Positions 7,008-16,267 are shown, numbered from the stretch's first letter. The stretch: DNA of 64,000 nucleotides from Pseudoroseicyclus_A sp041714655 (GCF_041714655.1 NZ_CP168219.1:2108001-2172000); one strand, 5' to 3'. The notes: generated by a model from the sequence alone, not told the origin. Made by a program: numbers and translations.

Positions 7008-8726
7008 ATGACCACCGTTTCGAACCTCGATCCCATCCCCGAACTCTATGTCTCGCCCGAGAGCGCCCAGAAGCTGAAGGTCGAGGCGGCGGACCTCGTC
7101 TCCTGGGATCTGACCCCCCGGCAGATCTGCGACCTCGAGCTCCTGATGAACGGCGGGTTCTTCCCGCTGAAGGGCTTCCTCTCCGAGGCCGATTACGACG
7201 GCGTCATCGAGTCCATGCGCCTGAAGGACGGCACGCTCTGGCCGATGCCGATCACGCTCGACGTCTCCGAGAAGTTCGCCGAGGGCATTGAGCCCGGGCA
7301 GGACATCGCGCTCCGCGACCAGGAGGGCGTGATCCTCGCCACCATGACGATCTCCGACAAATGGGTGCCCAACAAGGCCCGCGAGGCCGAGAAGGTCTTC
7401 GGCGCCGATGACCAGGCGCATCCGGCGGTCAACTACCTGCACAACAAGGCCGGCAAGGTCTATCTTGGCGGGCCGATCACCGGCATCCAGCCGCCGGTGC
7501 ACTACGATTTCCGCGGCCGCCGCGACACGCCGAACGAGCTGCGCGCCTATTTCCGCAAGCTCGGCTGGCGCAAGGTCGTGGCCTTCCAGACCCGCAACCC
7601 GCTGCACCGCGCCCACCAGGAGCTGACGTTCCGCGCCGCGCGCGAGAGCCAGGCGAACCTGCTCATTCACCCCGTCGTCGGCCTCACCAAGCCGGGCGAT
7701 GTGGATCACTTCACCCGCGTGCGCTGCTACGAGGCGGTGCTCGACAAATATCCGCAGTCGACGACCACCATGTCGCTCCTCAACCTCGCCATGCGCATGG
7801 CCGGCCCGCGCGAGGCCGTCTGGCACGGGCTCATCCGCGCCAACCACGGCTGCACGCATTTCATCGTTGGCCGCGACCACGCCGGCCCGGGCAAGAACAG
7901 CCAGGGCGAGGATTTCTACGGCCCCTACGACGCGCAGGACCTCTTCAAGGAATATGAGAGCGAGATCGGCATCGAGATGGTGCCCTTCAAGCACATGGTC
8001 TACGTGCAGGAGCGCGCCCAATACGAGCCGGCCGACGAGATCGCCGACAAGGATGACGTGACCATCCTCAACATCTCCGGCACCGAGCTCCGCCGCCGTC
8101 TGGCCGAGGGGCTGGAGATCCCCGAGTGGTTCTCATTCCCCGAAGTGGTGGCCGAGCTCCGCCGCACCCGTCCGCCGCGGTCGAACCAGGGCTTCACGGT
8201 GTTCTTCACCGGCTTCTCGGGCTCCGGCAAGTCGACCATCGCCAATGCGCTGATGGTCAAGCTGATGGAGATGGGCGGCCGCCCGGTGACGCTGCTCGAC
8301 GGCGACATCGTGCGGAAGAACCTCTCCTCCGAGCTCGGCTTCTCCAAGGAGCACCGCGACCTCAACATCCGCCGCATCGGCTATGTGGCGAGCGAGATCA
8401 CCAAGAACGGCGGCATCGCCATCTGCGCGCCGATCGCTCCTTACGCGACCACCCGCCGGGCCGTCCGCGAGGATATCGAGGAGTTCGGCGCCTTCATCGA
8501 GGTCCATGTCGCGACCTCGATCGAGGAATGCGAGGCCCGCGACCGCAAGGGGCTCTACAAGCTCGCGCGTGAGGGGAAGATCAAGGAATTCACCGGGATT
8601 TCCGACCCTTACGACGTGCCGGAGAACCCCGAGCTGCGCATCGAGACCGAGGGCACCGACGTCGACAACTGCGCGCATCAGGTGATCCTGAAGCTGGAAA
8701 GCATGGGGCTGATCTCGGGGAGCTGA
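7008..8726 (+). CDS. sat/cysC: Bifunctional sulfate adenylyltransferase / adenylylsulfate kinase
   Basis: 572 residues. The N-terminal ATP-sulfurylase (about 1-385) makes APS from sulfate and ATP; it carries QTRNPLHRAH at 194-203 and GRDHAGPGK at 288-296. The C-terminal APS kinase (about 395-572) phosphorylates APS to PAPS; its P-loop GFSGSGKST is at 402-410. Fusion in this order is common in Rhodobacterales and replaces separate cysD/N/C genes. The start is the ATG at 7008, where homology begins; the frame stays open much further upstream, but that stretch is out-of-frame trxB sequence. A strong terminator follows. Confidence 0.96.
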   Translation: MTTVSNLDPIPELYVSPESAQKLKVEAADLVSWDLTPRQICDLELLMNGGFFPLKGFLSEADYDGVIESMRLKDGTLWPMPITLDVSEKFAEGIEPGQDIALRDQEGVILATMTISDKWVPNKAREAEKVFGADDQAHPAVNYLHNKAGKVYLGGPITGIQPPVHYDFRGRRDTPNELRAYFRKLGWRKVVAFQTRNPLHRAHQELTFRAARESQANLLIHPVVGLTKPGDVDHFTRVRCYEAVLDKYPQSTTTMSLLNLAMRMAGPREAVWHGLIRANHGCTHFIVGRDHAGPGKNSQGEDFYGPYDAQDLFKEYESEIGIEMVPFKHMVYVQERAQYEPADEIADKDDVTILNISGTELRRRLAEGLEIPEWFSFPEVVAELRRTRPPRSNQGFTVFFTGFSGSGKSTIANALMVKLMEMGGRPVTLLDGDIVRKNLSSELGFSKEHRDLNIRRIGYVASEITKNGGIAICAPIAPYATTRRAVREDIEEFGAFIEVHVATSIEECEARDRKGLYKLAREGKIKEFTGISDPYDVPENPELRIETEGTDVDNCAHQVILKLESMGLISGS

Positions 8727-8753
8727 GGCTCACCGGACTGCCGGAAGATCGAA

Positions 8754-8785
8754 GGGCGGCGCCGCGGGCGCCGCCCTCTTCTTGT
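8754..8785 (+). terminator. Intrinsic terminator after sat/cysC
   Basis: A perfect 10-bp stem (GGGCGGCGCC / GGCGCCGCCC, loop GCG) is followed by TCTTCTTGT, 27 nt after the sat/cysC stop codon. This is the clearest rho-independent terminator in the window. Confidence 0.9.
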
Positions 8786-8939
8786 CCCTCATATGCCGGG
8801 TCAGGGCTGCCCGAGCTGTCGGCCGATCACCCTCAGATGCCCTGAGCAAGGCAACGATCACGATCGCGCCGCTCGGTGACGTGGCTCGGGAGGCGACGTA
8901 GATCACCGCGAAGGCGCCTTTCCCTTCCGAGGCATTCGC

Positions 8940-10049
8940 TTGACTCCGTTGGAGAGGTTGCTGTCAGGTCTCTCCATTCGAAGGGCGGGGGACGACCCAG
9001 TGGCAGCGCGGCAAAAGATCGAGGGCGTTCAGGCTCTTCGCGCCGTCGCGGCCCTCAGCGTCGTGCTTCAGCACGTCGCCGAAGCGGCGGCCAAGGATCT
9101 CGACGCGCCCACCGCCATGCTCGGCCTGCAGCAAGCCGGCCTCGGCGTCGATCTGTTCTTCGTCATCAGCGGCTTCGTCATCCTTTATGCCCATAATCGC
9201 GACACACAGACGACGCAGGCCGCGGGGCGCTACCTCTGGCGACGGTTCGCACGGGTTATTCCCCCGGTCTTCCTGATCGCCACGGGCTGGGCCCTTCTCG
9301 TGCTGGTCACGAACGGGCTCGGCTTCACCGACATCTACATGACTCTCCGCGTCTGGGTGAGCTCGGCCTTCGTATTGCCGATGCTGGAGCCACCGAACCC
9401 GCTCGTCATCTGGTCGCTGCGGCACGAGGTGCTGTTCTACCTGATCTTCCTGACGTTCTACATCTCGCCGAAACTGTTCATCGGCGCTCTCGCTGTCTGG
9501 GTCGTGGCCTGCACCCTGCCGAGCAGCCTGCACGACCCCTTCGTCGTGATCGTTGAGGACGACATCTTCCGGGCGACGTTGCTGGCACCGATCAACATGC
9601 TCTTCGCCTTCGGCGGGCTTGCCTTCCTCGCGATGCGCCATCTGGACGAGACGCCGATCTGGCCGTGGCTGATCGCCGGGGCCGGCGGCGTCGCAGTCGT
9701 CATGTTCGCAGAGAAGCCGCTATGGCTGGAATATCCGGTGATCGGCGCGACCTGCGTGGCGCTCGTCATGTCCGTCGGACGGATGCCGTTTCGCGGGCTG
9801 CTCGGCAAGGCGCTGGAGGAATTGGGCAATGCCTCCTACGCGCTCTACCTCATCCATCCCATCGTGATCTCGGTCGTGGCCCGGCTCTTCGCCGACGCCA
9901 TCGGCAGCCCGGCCCTCTTCGTGGTGATCCTCGTCCTGCTCTCCATCGCCTCGGCGCTCGTCTGGTACCGGCTGATCGAGCGCCCGCTCACGATGTGGCT
10001 GCGCAGCCCGTCCTGGCTGCCCTACGTCTCGAAGCCGAGCCGAACCTGA
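8940..10049 (+). CDS. Membrane acyltransferase (acyltransferase 3 family)
   Basis: Up to 369 residues with about ten hydrophobic segments. Family 3 marks are visible: QALRAVAALSVVLQHV near the N-terminus (with the conserved His), GVDLFFVISGFVI, WSLRHEVLFY and a C-terminal SYALYLIHP. Such inner-membrane enzymes O-acylate exported polysaccharides, lipids or peptidoglycan; the acceptor is not predictable and no polysaccharide genes are nearby. The start is uncertain: TTG at 8940 or GTG at 9000, just before the first segment. It is probably monocistronic and converges with the cytochrome b561 gene after 16 bp. The A+T of its upstream region is slightly higher than its neighbours. Confidence 0.85.
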   Translation: MTPLERLLSGLSIRRAGDDPVAARQKIEGVQALRAVAALSVVLQHVAEAAAKDLDAPTAMLGLQQAGLGVDLFFVISGFVILYAHNRDTQTTQAAGRYLWRRFARVIPPVFLIATGWALLVLVTNGLGFTDIYMTLRVWVSSAFVLPMLEPPNPLVIWSLRHEVLFYLIFLTFYISPKLFIGALAVWVVACTLPSSLHDPFVVIVEDDIFRATLLAPINMLFAFGGLAFLAMRHLDETPIWPWLIAGAGGVAVVMFAEKPLWLEYPVIGATCVALVMSVGRMPFRGLLGKALEELGNASYALYLIHPIVISVVARLFADAIGSPALFVVILVLLSIASALVWYRLIERPLTMWLRSPSWLPYVSKPSRT

Positions 10050-10065
10050 GCCCGGCCCCCGGCCC

Positions 10066-10542
10066 TCAGAACCGCATCATCCGCCCCATCAGCCCGTCGC
10101 GCCGGACGAACTGGTGGAAGAGCGCCGCCGCCACATGCAGCACCACGATGATCCACAGGAGCCAGACGAGCGTGCCATGCAGCTCCGCCGCCGCCTCCAC
10201 GCCGCCGACCCATGCGGTGAGGCCGAGAATCGGCAGGATGATGAGGAGCGCATAGAGCGCGATATGCGAGAAGGTCGCCGCCAGGGCCATCAAAGGCGGC
10301 ATCGGCGGCTCCGGCGGGGCGCCGTAGCGCATCCGCAGGACGAGCCGCGCGAGGGTCAGGAAGAGGATCGCCACCCCGGCCAGCCGGTGCGGCAGCGCGC
10401 CGACCGCAGCGCCGCCATCCTCCACCAGATCCCAGGCGTCTTCCATCGCATCATGGCTGATGAGGCTCACGAGAAGGAGGAGGACGGTCAGCCAGTGCAG
10501 CCAGACCTGAGGGCGGGCATAGCGGGCTTTGGTTACGGTCAT
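10066..10542 (-). CDS. Cytochrome b561 domain protein
   Basis: 158 residues with four predicted membrane helices. His residues that can bind b-type haem lie in WLHWLT, LPHRLAG, FSHIALY, LHGTLVW and LHVAAALFHQF, the pattern of bacterial cytochrome b561 (CybB-like) proteins that move electrons between quinol and periplasmic or membrane partners. The ATG at 10542 is preferred over an upstream in-frame ATG at 10584 because the TKARYARPQVWLHWLT opening is typical. The physiological partner is unknown. Confidence 0.88.
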   Translation of the reverse strand: MTVTKARYARPQVWLHWLTVLLLLVSLISHDAMEDAWDLVEDGGAAVGALPHRLAGVAILFLTLARLVLRMRYGAPPEPPMPPLMALAATFSHIALYALLIILPILGLTAWVGGVEAAAELHGTLVWLLWIIVVLHVAAALFHQFVRRDGLMGRMMRF

Positions 10543-10608
10543 GGCGCGGGCTCCGGGGTGCGGGCCGGCCATGGCCTGAGGCATGGGGCTCGTATCAGCC
10601 GGCCGGCG

Positions 10609-10833
10609 TCAGTGGATCGTCATCGGAACCATGTCATGCTCGCGCGCCAGAGCAAAGGCGAGCTTTTCGTCGATGACCAGCGCAAGCTGCCTGCCGTCGG
10701 AATTGTGCACGGCAAAGAGGCGTTCGCGCCCCTCCGCCTGGGCCTGCACCTCTTCGGGCAGGTCGGCGACGTCGACGGGCTTGACGTAGACGACATTGCG
10801 GCCGAGCCGCGCCAGATTGATGGGCGTATTCAT
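10609..10833 (-). CDS. DUF1150 family protein
   Basis: 74 residues, matching the small alphaproteobacterial DUF1150 family in length and in its VYVKPV..ADLP and LFAVHNSDGRQLALV segments. Function unknown. The start codon overlaps the Hsp20 stop as ATGA, so the two are translationally coupled; members of this family are often found next to small heat-shock genes, which suggests a role in the same stress response (inference). Confidence 0.85.
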   Translation of the reverse strand: MNTPINLARLGRNVVYVKPVDVADLPEEVQAQAEGRERLFAVHNSDGRQLALVIDEKLAFALAREHDMVPMTIH

Positions 10834-11267
10834 GCCTCGCTCTCCTTCTTCCTGTCGCCCCGCTGGATGCGGATGGTCTGCACGACGCTTTGCGGGGGCT
10901 TCCGCGCCAGGTCGATGTGCAGAAGGCCGTTCTCTATGGCGGCGCCCTCGATCTCGACCCCGTCGGCAAGCACGAAGCTGCGCTGGAACTGCCGCGCGGC
11001 GATGCCGCGATGCAGGAACACGCGCTCCTCCGGCTCGTCGCGCTGGCGGCCGCGGACGACCAGCGACTTCTCCTCGAGGGTGATCGAGAGGTCATCCTCG
11101 GAGAAGCCGGCCACGGCGAGCGTGATCCGGTAGGAATGCTGGGAGGTCTGTTCGATATTGTAGGGCGGGTAGCCGTCGCCGGCCGATTTCGCGGTGCGCT
11201 CCATCAGCCGTTCGAGCTCCTCGAAGCCCAGAAGATAGGGATGCGCCCCCAGTGAGATCTTGGTCAT
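10830..11267 (-). CDS. Small heat-shock protein, Hsp20 family
   Basis: 145 residues with an alpha-crystallin domain (about 38-130). Visible marks are PPYNIEQ, YRITLAVAGFSEDDLSI, the turn EERVFLHRGIAARQFQRSF and the conserved ENGLLHIDL. Such proteins hold unfolding clients in large oligomers in the cytosol. The start is the ATG at 11267; the longer upstream frame lacks homology. It forms an operon with the downstream DUF1150 gene (4-bp overlap). I see no clear heat-shock promoter or ROSE-type element in the gap 11268-11428. Confidence 0.93.
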   Translation of the reverse strand: MTKISLGAHPYLLGFEELERLMERTAKSAGDGYPPYNIEQTSQHSYRITLAVAGFSEDDLSITLEEKSLVVRGRQRDEPEERVFLHRGIAARQFQRSFVLADGVEIEGAAIENGLLHIDLARKPPQSVVQTIRIQRGDRKKESEA

Positions 11268-11428
11268 GCCAATCGTCCTCGCAAGCAACTCAGGCGGCGG
11301 GCCCCTGAAGCGGCAGCCCGTCCTGCCCCGAAATATGGGCGCGGGCGCCTTTGGTCGCAAGGGGCGCTCTGGGATTGCCGCAAGGGGGCGGCTAGGATGG
11401 GGGAGCGAGACAACGGGAGCAGCATGGC

Positions 11429-11650
11429 ATGAGCGGCAGCGAGAAACTCGGCGAGATGGAGGTGCTGCGCATCGAGCTGGAGGTCATGCGCCGCCAGCAC
11501 CGCGACCTCGATGACGCGATTGCCGCGCTGGAAGAGCGCGGGCCCCTCGCCGACATGCTCACCGTCAAGCGGCTGAAGAAGCAGAAGCTGGCCCTGAAGG
11601 ACAGGATCGCCAGCATCGAGGACCGTCTGACGCCGGACATCATCGCCTGA
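11429..11650 (+). CDS. YdcH family (DUF465) protein
   Basis: 73 residues, nearly all charged helix, with the family pattern of two helices (EVLRIELEVMRRQHRDLDDAI and TVKRLKKQKLALKDRIASIE) that should form a coiled-coil hairpin. Function unknown. It is divergent from hsp20 and stands about 175 bp before accB. Confidence 0.88.
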   Translation: MSGSEKLGEMEVLRIELEVMRRQHRDLDDAIAALEERGPLADMLTVKRLKKQKLALKDRIASIEDRLTPDIIA

Positions 11651-11825
11651 GGGGGGCGGGGCTCGGCCCGCCCTGCCCGGGCGGGCTCGCGGCTCGGGCG
11701 CCCCCGCCGCCCCCGGCTTTCCCGCCTGCTTTTCACTCAATCGCCGATCGCGTATAAGACATGACGAACCCCGGGGCGCAGGCCGCCACCGGGGCATTGG
11801 CAGAGGCAAGGCCGCGAGGAATTAC

Positions 11826-12323
11826 ATGAGCGAGAATGACCAGCACGAGGGAGATGTGGAGTTCATCCGCGCCCTGGCAGAGCTGCTCCGGGCGAACGAT
11901 CTGACCGAACTGCAGGTCAAGCGCGACTATGGCGAGAACGACAGCCTGAACGTCCGCGTCTCGCGGCAGACGCAGGTGATGACGCAGGTGAGCGTGCCCG
12001 CCACGCCGGCGACGCCCGCCGCCCCGACCCCGCAGGCCGCCCCCTCCGCCGCGGCGCCCGCCGGTGCCGAGAGCGACCCGGCGAGCCATCCCGGCACCGT
12101 CACCTCCCCCATGGTCGGCACCGCCTATCTGCAGGCCGAGCCCGGCGCCGCGGCCTTCGTCAGCGAAGGTGCCCAGGTGAAGGAGGGCGACACCGTCCTC
12201 ATCATCGAGGCGATGAAGACCATGAACCAGATCCCGGCGCCGCGGTCGGGCAAGGTCACGCGGATCTTCATCGAGGACGGCTCTCCCGTCGAATACGGCG
12301 CCCCCTTGATGATCATCGAATAG
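11826..12323 (+). CDS. accB: Biotin carboxyl carrier protein of acetyl-CoA carboxylase
   Basis: 165 residues. AccB carries the biotin that shuttles carboxyl groups in the first step of fatty acid synthesis. The N-terminal domain (1-50) is joined by an Ala/Pro-rich linker (about 58-85) to the C-terminal biotinyl domain (about 90-165), with the biotin-accepting K131 in EAMKTMNQI. A GAGGA ribosome-binding site precedes the ATG. It lies 8 bp before accC in the usual accBC operon. Confidence 0.97.
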   Translation: MSENDQHEGDVEFIRALAELLRANDLTELQVKRDYGENDSLNVRVSRQTQVMTQVSVPATPATPAAPTPQAAPSAAAPAGAESDPASHPGTVTSPMVGTAYLQAEPGAAAFVSEGAQVKEGDTVLIIEAMKTMNQIPAPRSGKVTRIFIEDGSPVEYGAPLMIIE

Positions 12324-12331
12324 GCAAGCCC

Positions 12332-13684
12332 ATGTTCGACAAGATCCTCATTGCCAACCGCGGCGAGATCGCCTTGCGGGTGGTGCGGGCGGCGCGCGAA
12401 ATGGGCATCCGCTCCGTCGCCGTGCATTCCACCGCCGATTCCGACGCCATGCATGTGCGGATGGCCGACGAAGCCATCTGCATCGGCCCGCCGCCGTCCG
12501 CGGCCTCCTACCTTTCCTTCCCGGCGATCCTCAGCGCCTGCGAGGTCACCGGCGCCCAGGCGATCCACCCCGGCTACGGCTTCCTTTCCGAGAACGCCGC
12601 CTTCGTGCAGGCGGTCGAGGATCACGGGCTGACCTTCATCGGCCCGAAGGCGGAGCATATCCGCATCATGGGCGACAAGATCACCGCGAAGGAGACGATG
12701 AAGGCCCTCGGCGTACCTTGCGTCCCCGGCTCCGCCGGTGGTGTCGGGACGCTGGAAGAGGCCCGCACCGTCGCCGCCGAAATCGGCTATCCCGTCATCA
12801 TCAAGGCCACCGCCGGCGGCGGCGGCCGCGGCATGAAGGTGGCGCTGAGCGCGGCCGAGATCGAGCGCGCCTTCCAGACGGCGCGGTCGGAGGCCAAGGC
12901 CAATTTCGGCAATGACGAGGTCTATATCGAGAAGTACCTTACCACGCCGCGGCATATCGAGATCCAGGTCTTCGGAGACGGCAAGGGCCGCGCCGTGCAT
13001 CTCGGCGAGCGCGACTGCTCGCTGCAGCGCCGCCACCAGAAGGTGCTGGAAGAGGCCCCCGGCCCCGCCATCACCGAGGCGCAGCGCGCCCGCATCGGCA
13101 AGGTCTGCGCCGACGCCGTGGCCAATATCGGCTACAGCGGCGCCGGCACCATCGAGTTCCTCTTCGAGAACGGCGAGTTCTATTTCATCGAGATGAACAC
13201 CCGCCTGCAGGTGGAGCATCCGGTGACGGAGGCGATCTTCGGCGTCGATCTCGTCCGCGAGCAGATCCGCGTCGCGGCCGGCGAGGAGATGTCGCTCCGC
13301 CAGGAAGACCTCACCATCCGCGGCCATGCGATCGAGGTGCGGATCAATGCCGAGAAGGTGCCGGGCTTCTCGCCCTGCCCCGGCCAGATCACCCAGTATC
13401 ACGCGCCGGGGGGCCTCGGCGTGCGCATGGATAGCGCGCTCTACGACGGCTACCGCATCCCGCCCTATTACGATTCGCTCATCGCCAAGCTGATCGTCCA
13501 CGGGCGCGACCGGGGCGAGGCGCTGGCGCGGCTGAAGCGGGCGCTCGGCGAGCTGATCGTCGACGGGGTGGACACCACGGTGCCGCTCTTCCACGCCCTG
13601 CTCGAGAACGAGGACATCCTGCGCGGCGATTACTCCATCCACTGGCTCGAGAAGTGGCTGACCGAGGCCCTGCAACCCGCCTGA
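12332..13684 (+). CDS. accC: Biotin carboxylase subunit of acetyl-CoA carboxylase
   Basis: 450 residues, full length. An ATP-grasp enzyme that carboxylates the biotin on AccB. The N-terminal domain opens MFDKILIANRGEIALR; the glycine-rich ATP loop AGGGGRGMK is at 161-169 and the catalytic/Mg site EMNTRLQVEH is near 290. It overlaps the following aat gene by about 31 bp if aat starts at its GTG. Confidence 0.98.
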   Translation: MFDKILIANRGEIALRVVRAAREMGIRSVAVHSTADSDAMHVRMADEAICIGPPPSAASYLSFPAILSACEVTGAQAIHPGYGFLSENAAFVQAVEDHGLTFIGPKAEHIRIMGDKITAKETMKALGVPCVPGSAGGVGTLEEARTVAAEIGYPVIIKATAGGGGRGMKVALSAAEIERAFQTARSEAKANFGNDEVYIEKYLTTPRHIEIQVFGDGKGRAVHLGERDCSLQRRHQKVLEEAPGPAITEAQRARIGKVCADAVANIGYSGAGTIEFLFENGEFYFIEMNTRLQVEHPVTEAIFGVDLVREQIRVAAGEEMSLRQEDLTIRGHAIEVRINAEKVPGFSPCPGQITQYHAPGGLGVRMDSALYDGYRIPPYYDSLIAKLIVHGRDRGEALARLKRALGELIVDGVDTTVPLFHALLENEDILRGDYSIHWLEKWLTEALQPA

Positions 13685-14283
13685 GCGCCGAGCGGCTGCT
13701 CGGCGCCTATGCCTCCGGCATCTTCCCGATGTCGGAGGGGCAGGACGACCCGGAGATCTTCTGGGTCGACCCCCGCTTCCGCGGTGTGTTCCCGCTGGAG
13801 CATTTCCACATCTCCCGCAGCCTCGCCCGGCGCATCCGCCGGGGCGGCTACGAGGTGACGGCGAACCGGGATTTCGCCGGCGTCCTCGCCGGTTGCGCCG
13901 ACCGGCCCTCCACCTGGATCAACGAGGAGATCGCGGCGGCCTACGGCCTTCTGCACGCGGTCGGCCATTGCCATTCGGTGGAGGTCTGGCAGGGCGGGCG
14001 GCTCGTCGGCGGCACCTATGGCGTCGTCCTCGGCGGCGCCTGGTTCGGCGAGAGCATGTTCAGCCGGGCGACCGATGCCTCGAAGCTGGCGCTGGCGCAT
14101 CTCGTGGCGCGGCTGAGGGCCGACGGCTTCCAGCTCTTCGACACGCAGTTCCTGACGCCGCATCTGGCGAGCCTCGGGGCCATCGAGATCCCCCGCATCG
14201 CCTACCGCCGCCAACTCGACCTCGCGCTCCGCGCGCCCGCCGCTTTCCGCGGCGCGGTGGAGGGGATGCCGGCGCCTCTCTAG
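13654..14283 (+). CDS. aat: Leucyl/phenylalanyl-tRNA-protein transferase
   Basis: About 209 residues. Aat adds Leu or Phe to N-terminal Lys/Arg of proteins, creating an N-degron for ClpS/ClpAP. Family signatures are clear: AYASGIFPMSE, FWVDPRFRG, HCHSVEVW, GGTYGVVLGGAWFGESMFS and FDTQFLTPHL. The start is uncertain: the GTG at 13654 lies inside the end of accC, and only a non-standard CTG nearer the conserved LLGAYA would avoid the overlap. It is probably co-transcribed with accBC. Confidence 0.93.
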   Translation: MADRGPATRLSAERLLGAYASGIFPMSEGQDDPEIFWVDPRFRGVFPLEHFHISRSLARRIRRGGYEVTANRDFAGVLAGCADRPSTWINEEIAAAYGLLHAVGHCHSVEVWQGGRLVGGTYGVVLGGAWFGESMFSRATDASKLALAHLVARLRADGFQLFDTQFLTPHLASLGAIEIPRIAYRRQLDLALRAPAAFRGAVEGMPAPL

Positions 14284-14321
14284 GCGGCCGGGGCTGGTGG
14301 GTCGGGCCCAGTCAGACCGGT

Positions 14322-14756
14322 CTAGTCGGTCGGAACGACCTGCAGCTCCTCGCCGGTCTCGCCGCCCTCGGGCTCCACCATCGCCGGCGCAGTGGCGCCG
14401 TCGGTGAGGCAGGAGAGCGCCCAGACGTCGTAGCGCGGGTGATCCATCGGGTTGAGCGCCGGGGCGGAGGCGATCATCCAGCCGCGGAAGACGGGCTCCG
14501 GCGCGTCCTGGTAATGGACGACCAGCCATTCGAAGGCATCGCCTGAGGGGTTGGCCGTCGGATAGCGGCACTGGCCCAATGTCACGGTCAGGTGGCCGAT
14601 CTCCTGCGTCTCGCCGGCCATGAGCGTGAGGTCGGTCACCGCCCCGGTGATCTTGTCGAGCACCCTGACGATGCCGCCCCGCGCCTCGGTCGCCACATCC
14701 TGGGCGGCGAGCGGCGTGGCGGCGAGAAGGCCGAGGGCGATGGCCAGTGCCCTCAC
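14322..14756 (-). CDS. DUF2155 domain secreted protein
   Basis: 144 residues from a GTG start that overlaps the mlaD stop as GTGA. The N-terminus (RALAIALGLLAATPLAAQ) is a signal peptide. The mature part has the DUF2155 pattern: ARGGIVRVLDKITGAV, LGQCRYPTANP, FRGWMIASAPALNPMDHPRYDVWALSC. In alphaproteobacteria such a protein often sits beside NDUFA12 and MlaD genes. Exact function is unknown; a periplasmic or envelope role fits the context. Two cysteines may pair. Confidence 0.88.
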   Translation of the reverse strand: MRALAIALGLLAATPLAAQDVATEARGGIVRVLDKITGAVTDLTLMAGETQEIGHLTVTLGQCRYPTANPSGDAFEWLVVHYQDAPEPVFRGWMIASAPALNPMDHPRYDVWALSCLTDGATAPAMVEPEGGETGEELQVVPTD

Positions 14757-15211
14757 GGCGTTTCCTCCGAGCCGGAGCCGCCACCGATATAGGTGATGAG
14801 AAGCTGCAGGAGGCTCACGGCACCTTGGGTGTCGAAGATCTGGCCGCCGTCCTCGAGATTCTCGAGGTCGCCTCCCGGGAAGATCTCCACGAAGGCGCCG
14901 CCGAGCAGCCCGTCGGACGAGATGACGGCTGTGGAATCGGCCGGCAGCGGAACGTCCTTGTCGAGCGAGAGGTCGGCGACGGCGCGGAAGCTCGCGGGGT
15001 CGAGCGTCAGGCCCGACACCCGGCCGATCTTGACGCCGGCCATGCGCACATCGGTGCCGGGAGAGACGCCCTCGACGGAGCGGAAAGAGGCGCTGACGGA
15101 ATAGTCCGCCCCCGCCCCGGCGGAGACGCGCGCCGCCCCCCACCAGAGGAAGGCCCCGGCAGCCAGGATCACCAGCGCCCCGGTCGCCACTTCTGCCGGC
15201 GATTCCCGCAT
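14753..15211 (-). CDS. mlaD: MlaD-like MCE-domain lipid transport protein
   Basis: 152 residues. One N-terminal membrane anchor (about 9-27) is followed by an MCE domain (about 37-115: YSVSASFRSVEGVSPGTDVRMAGVKIGRVSGLTL, SDGLLGGAFVEI). MlaD hexamers in the inner membrane pass phospholipids between the membranes as part of Mla. The ATP-binding and permease partners are not here, so it may work with an unlinked MlaFEB. The ATG at 15211 lies 4 bp after the NDUFA12 gene. Confidence 0.93.
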   Translation of the reverse strand: MRESPAEVATGALVILAAGAFLWWGAARVSAGAGADYSVSASFRSVEGVSPGTDVRMAGVKIGRVSGLTLDPASFRAVADLSLDKDVPLPADSTAVISSDGLLGGAFVEIFPGGDLENLEDGGQIFDTQGAVSLLQLLITYIGGGSGSEETP

Positions 15212-15215
15212 GAGC

Positions 15216-15596
15216 CTACTCGGGGCTCCAGCTCTCGTAATCGCGCCGCTCGGTGGCGCCGCGGCGGAGCGAGCCGGGCGGCGCATAGGCGGCGGCGCTG
15301 CCGGTGAGGTTGGGCAGGTGCGGCTTTTCCCAGGCCTTGCGGGTCAAGGGGCGCTCGCTCGGCGTCTCGTTCCACGAGCGGTGGAGCCAGCCATGCCATT
15401 CGGGGCTGACCCGGCTCGCCTCGGCATAGCCGTCGTAGATCACCCAGCGTTTGGAATCGTCCTTGTTGCGATAGTAGACGTTGCCCTCGGCATCCTCGCC
15501 CACCTTCACGCCGCGGCGGGCGGTGAAGAGCTGGGTGCCGAGCGTCTGCCCGTTCCACCAGGTGAACACCCGGGTGATGAAGGTCTTGATACCCAT
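15216..15596 (-). CDS. NDUFA12-like subunit of NADH:ubiquinone oxidoreductase
   Basis: 126 residues, a supernumerary complex I subunit shared by alphaproteobacteria and mitochondria (B17.2). Recognisable segments are GVKVGEDAEGNVYYR, KRWVIYDGYAEASRVSPEWHGWLH and KPHLPNLTGSAAAY. It is the first gene of a three-gene operon with mlaD and the DUF2155 gene. The main nuo operon is elsewhere. Confidence 0.95.
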   Translation of the reverse strand: MGIKTFITRVFTWWNGQTLGTQLFTARRGVKVGEDAEGNVYYRNKDDSKRWVIYDGYAEASRVSPEWHGWLHRSWNETPSERPLTRKAWEKPHLPNLTGSAAAYAPPGSLRRGATERRDYESWSPE

Positions 15597-16065
15597 GGCC
15601 GGCCTCGCAACTTGCTCGCCCCCTCATGACGCATGGCGCGCGGAACGTCCAGTGACGAGGCGGTGCGCGGGGCGGGGGGCGAGGGATGCGGGGATGGGCG
15701 GGAGTTTCAGATGGGGCGTTGGGGGACGCGTAGCGGTGGCGGCTGACGGGGATGGTCCGGCGGGAGCTGGCCGAGCCATCCGTTGCGGTCCCGGGAGGCA
15801 ACGGATTGAGCTTCGGGGCTTGTGCGCCAAGCGGCTTGGGTCCCGGCCCCGCCTCTCGCGGAGGTCGTGAGTGTGCCAGGCCGGGCCGGTCGCGGTGTGC
15901 CTTGGAGCAGTCCGGAAGGCAGCAGGTCGCGGTTCCTCTCTGGCCGACCCATGCGAAGAGGCCCGGCAGGCAGGTACGGGCTTCTCTCGAGCGCTCGAAG
16001 GCAGGCGGGTCTTCGGCCGCCCTTCCGGCAAGCCCGGCCTGGCGCCCGGCGGCGAGCGGGTATCC

Positions 16066-16136
16066 GGGGGGCTGTCTGCCCCCCGTCGCGCCAGGGGCGC
16101 GACTCCCCCCGAGGATTTTTCGGGAGCAAAGACGCG
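16066..16136 (-). repeat. Dispersed TTTGC-headed hairpin element, copy 2 (inverted)
   Basis: Read on the minus strand it repeats copy 1: GTCTTTGCTCC, AATCCTCGGGGGGAGTCGC, a GTCGCGCC/GGCGCGAC stem, then GGGGGGCAGACAGCCCCCC. Read on the plus strand it is two GC hairpins followed by GAGGATTTTTCGG, shaped like an intrinsic terminator. Confidence 0.85.
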
Positions 16137-16267
16137 GAAGCGGCCCGTCTCCCCTTCAAGAGAGCACGGGCCGCCGACGGTCGCCCGTCTTCGCTCACAA
16201 CCTTTCGCATCCCTGCTCCGGCTGCCCCCGCAGCCTCGCAGGTCATGATAAATGAAACCCCAACCTT

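Noticed and set aside
15752..16255. Possible 167-codon gene in the gap before the peroxidase gene
   Set aside because: It runs straight through a dispersed hairpin element, has no ribosome-binding site and no recognisable domain.
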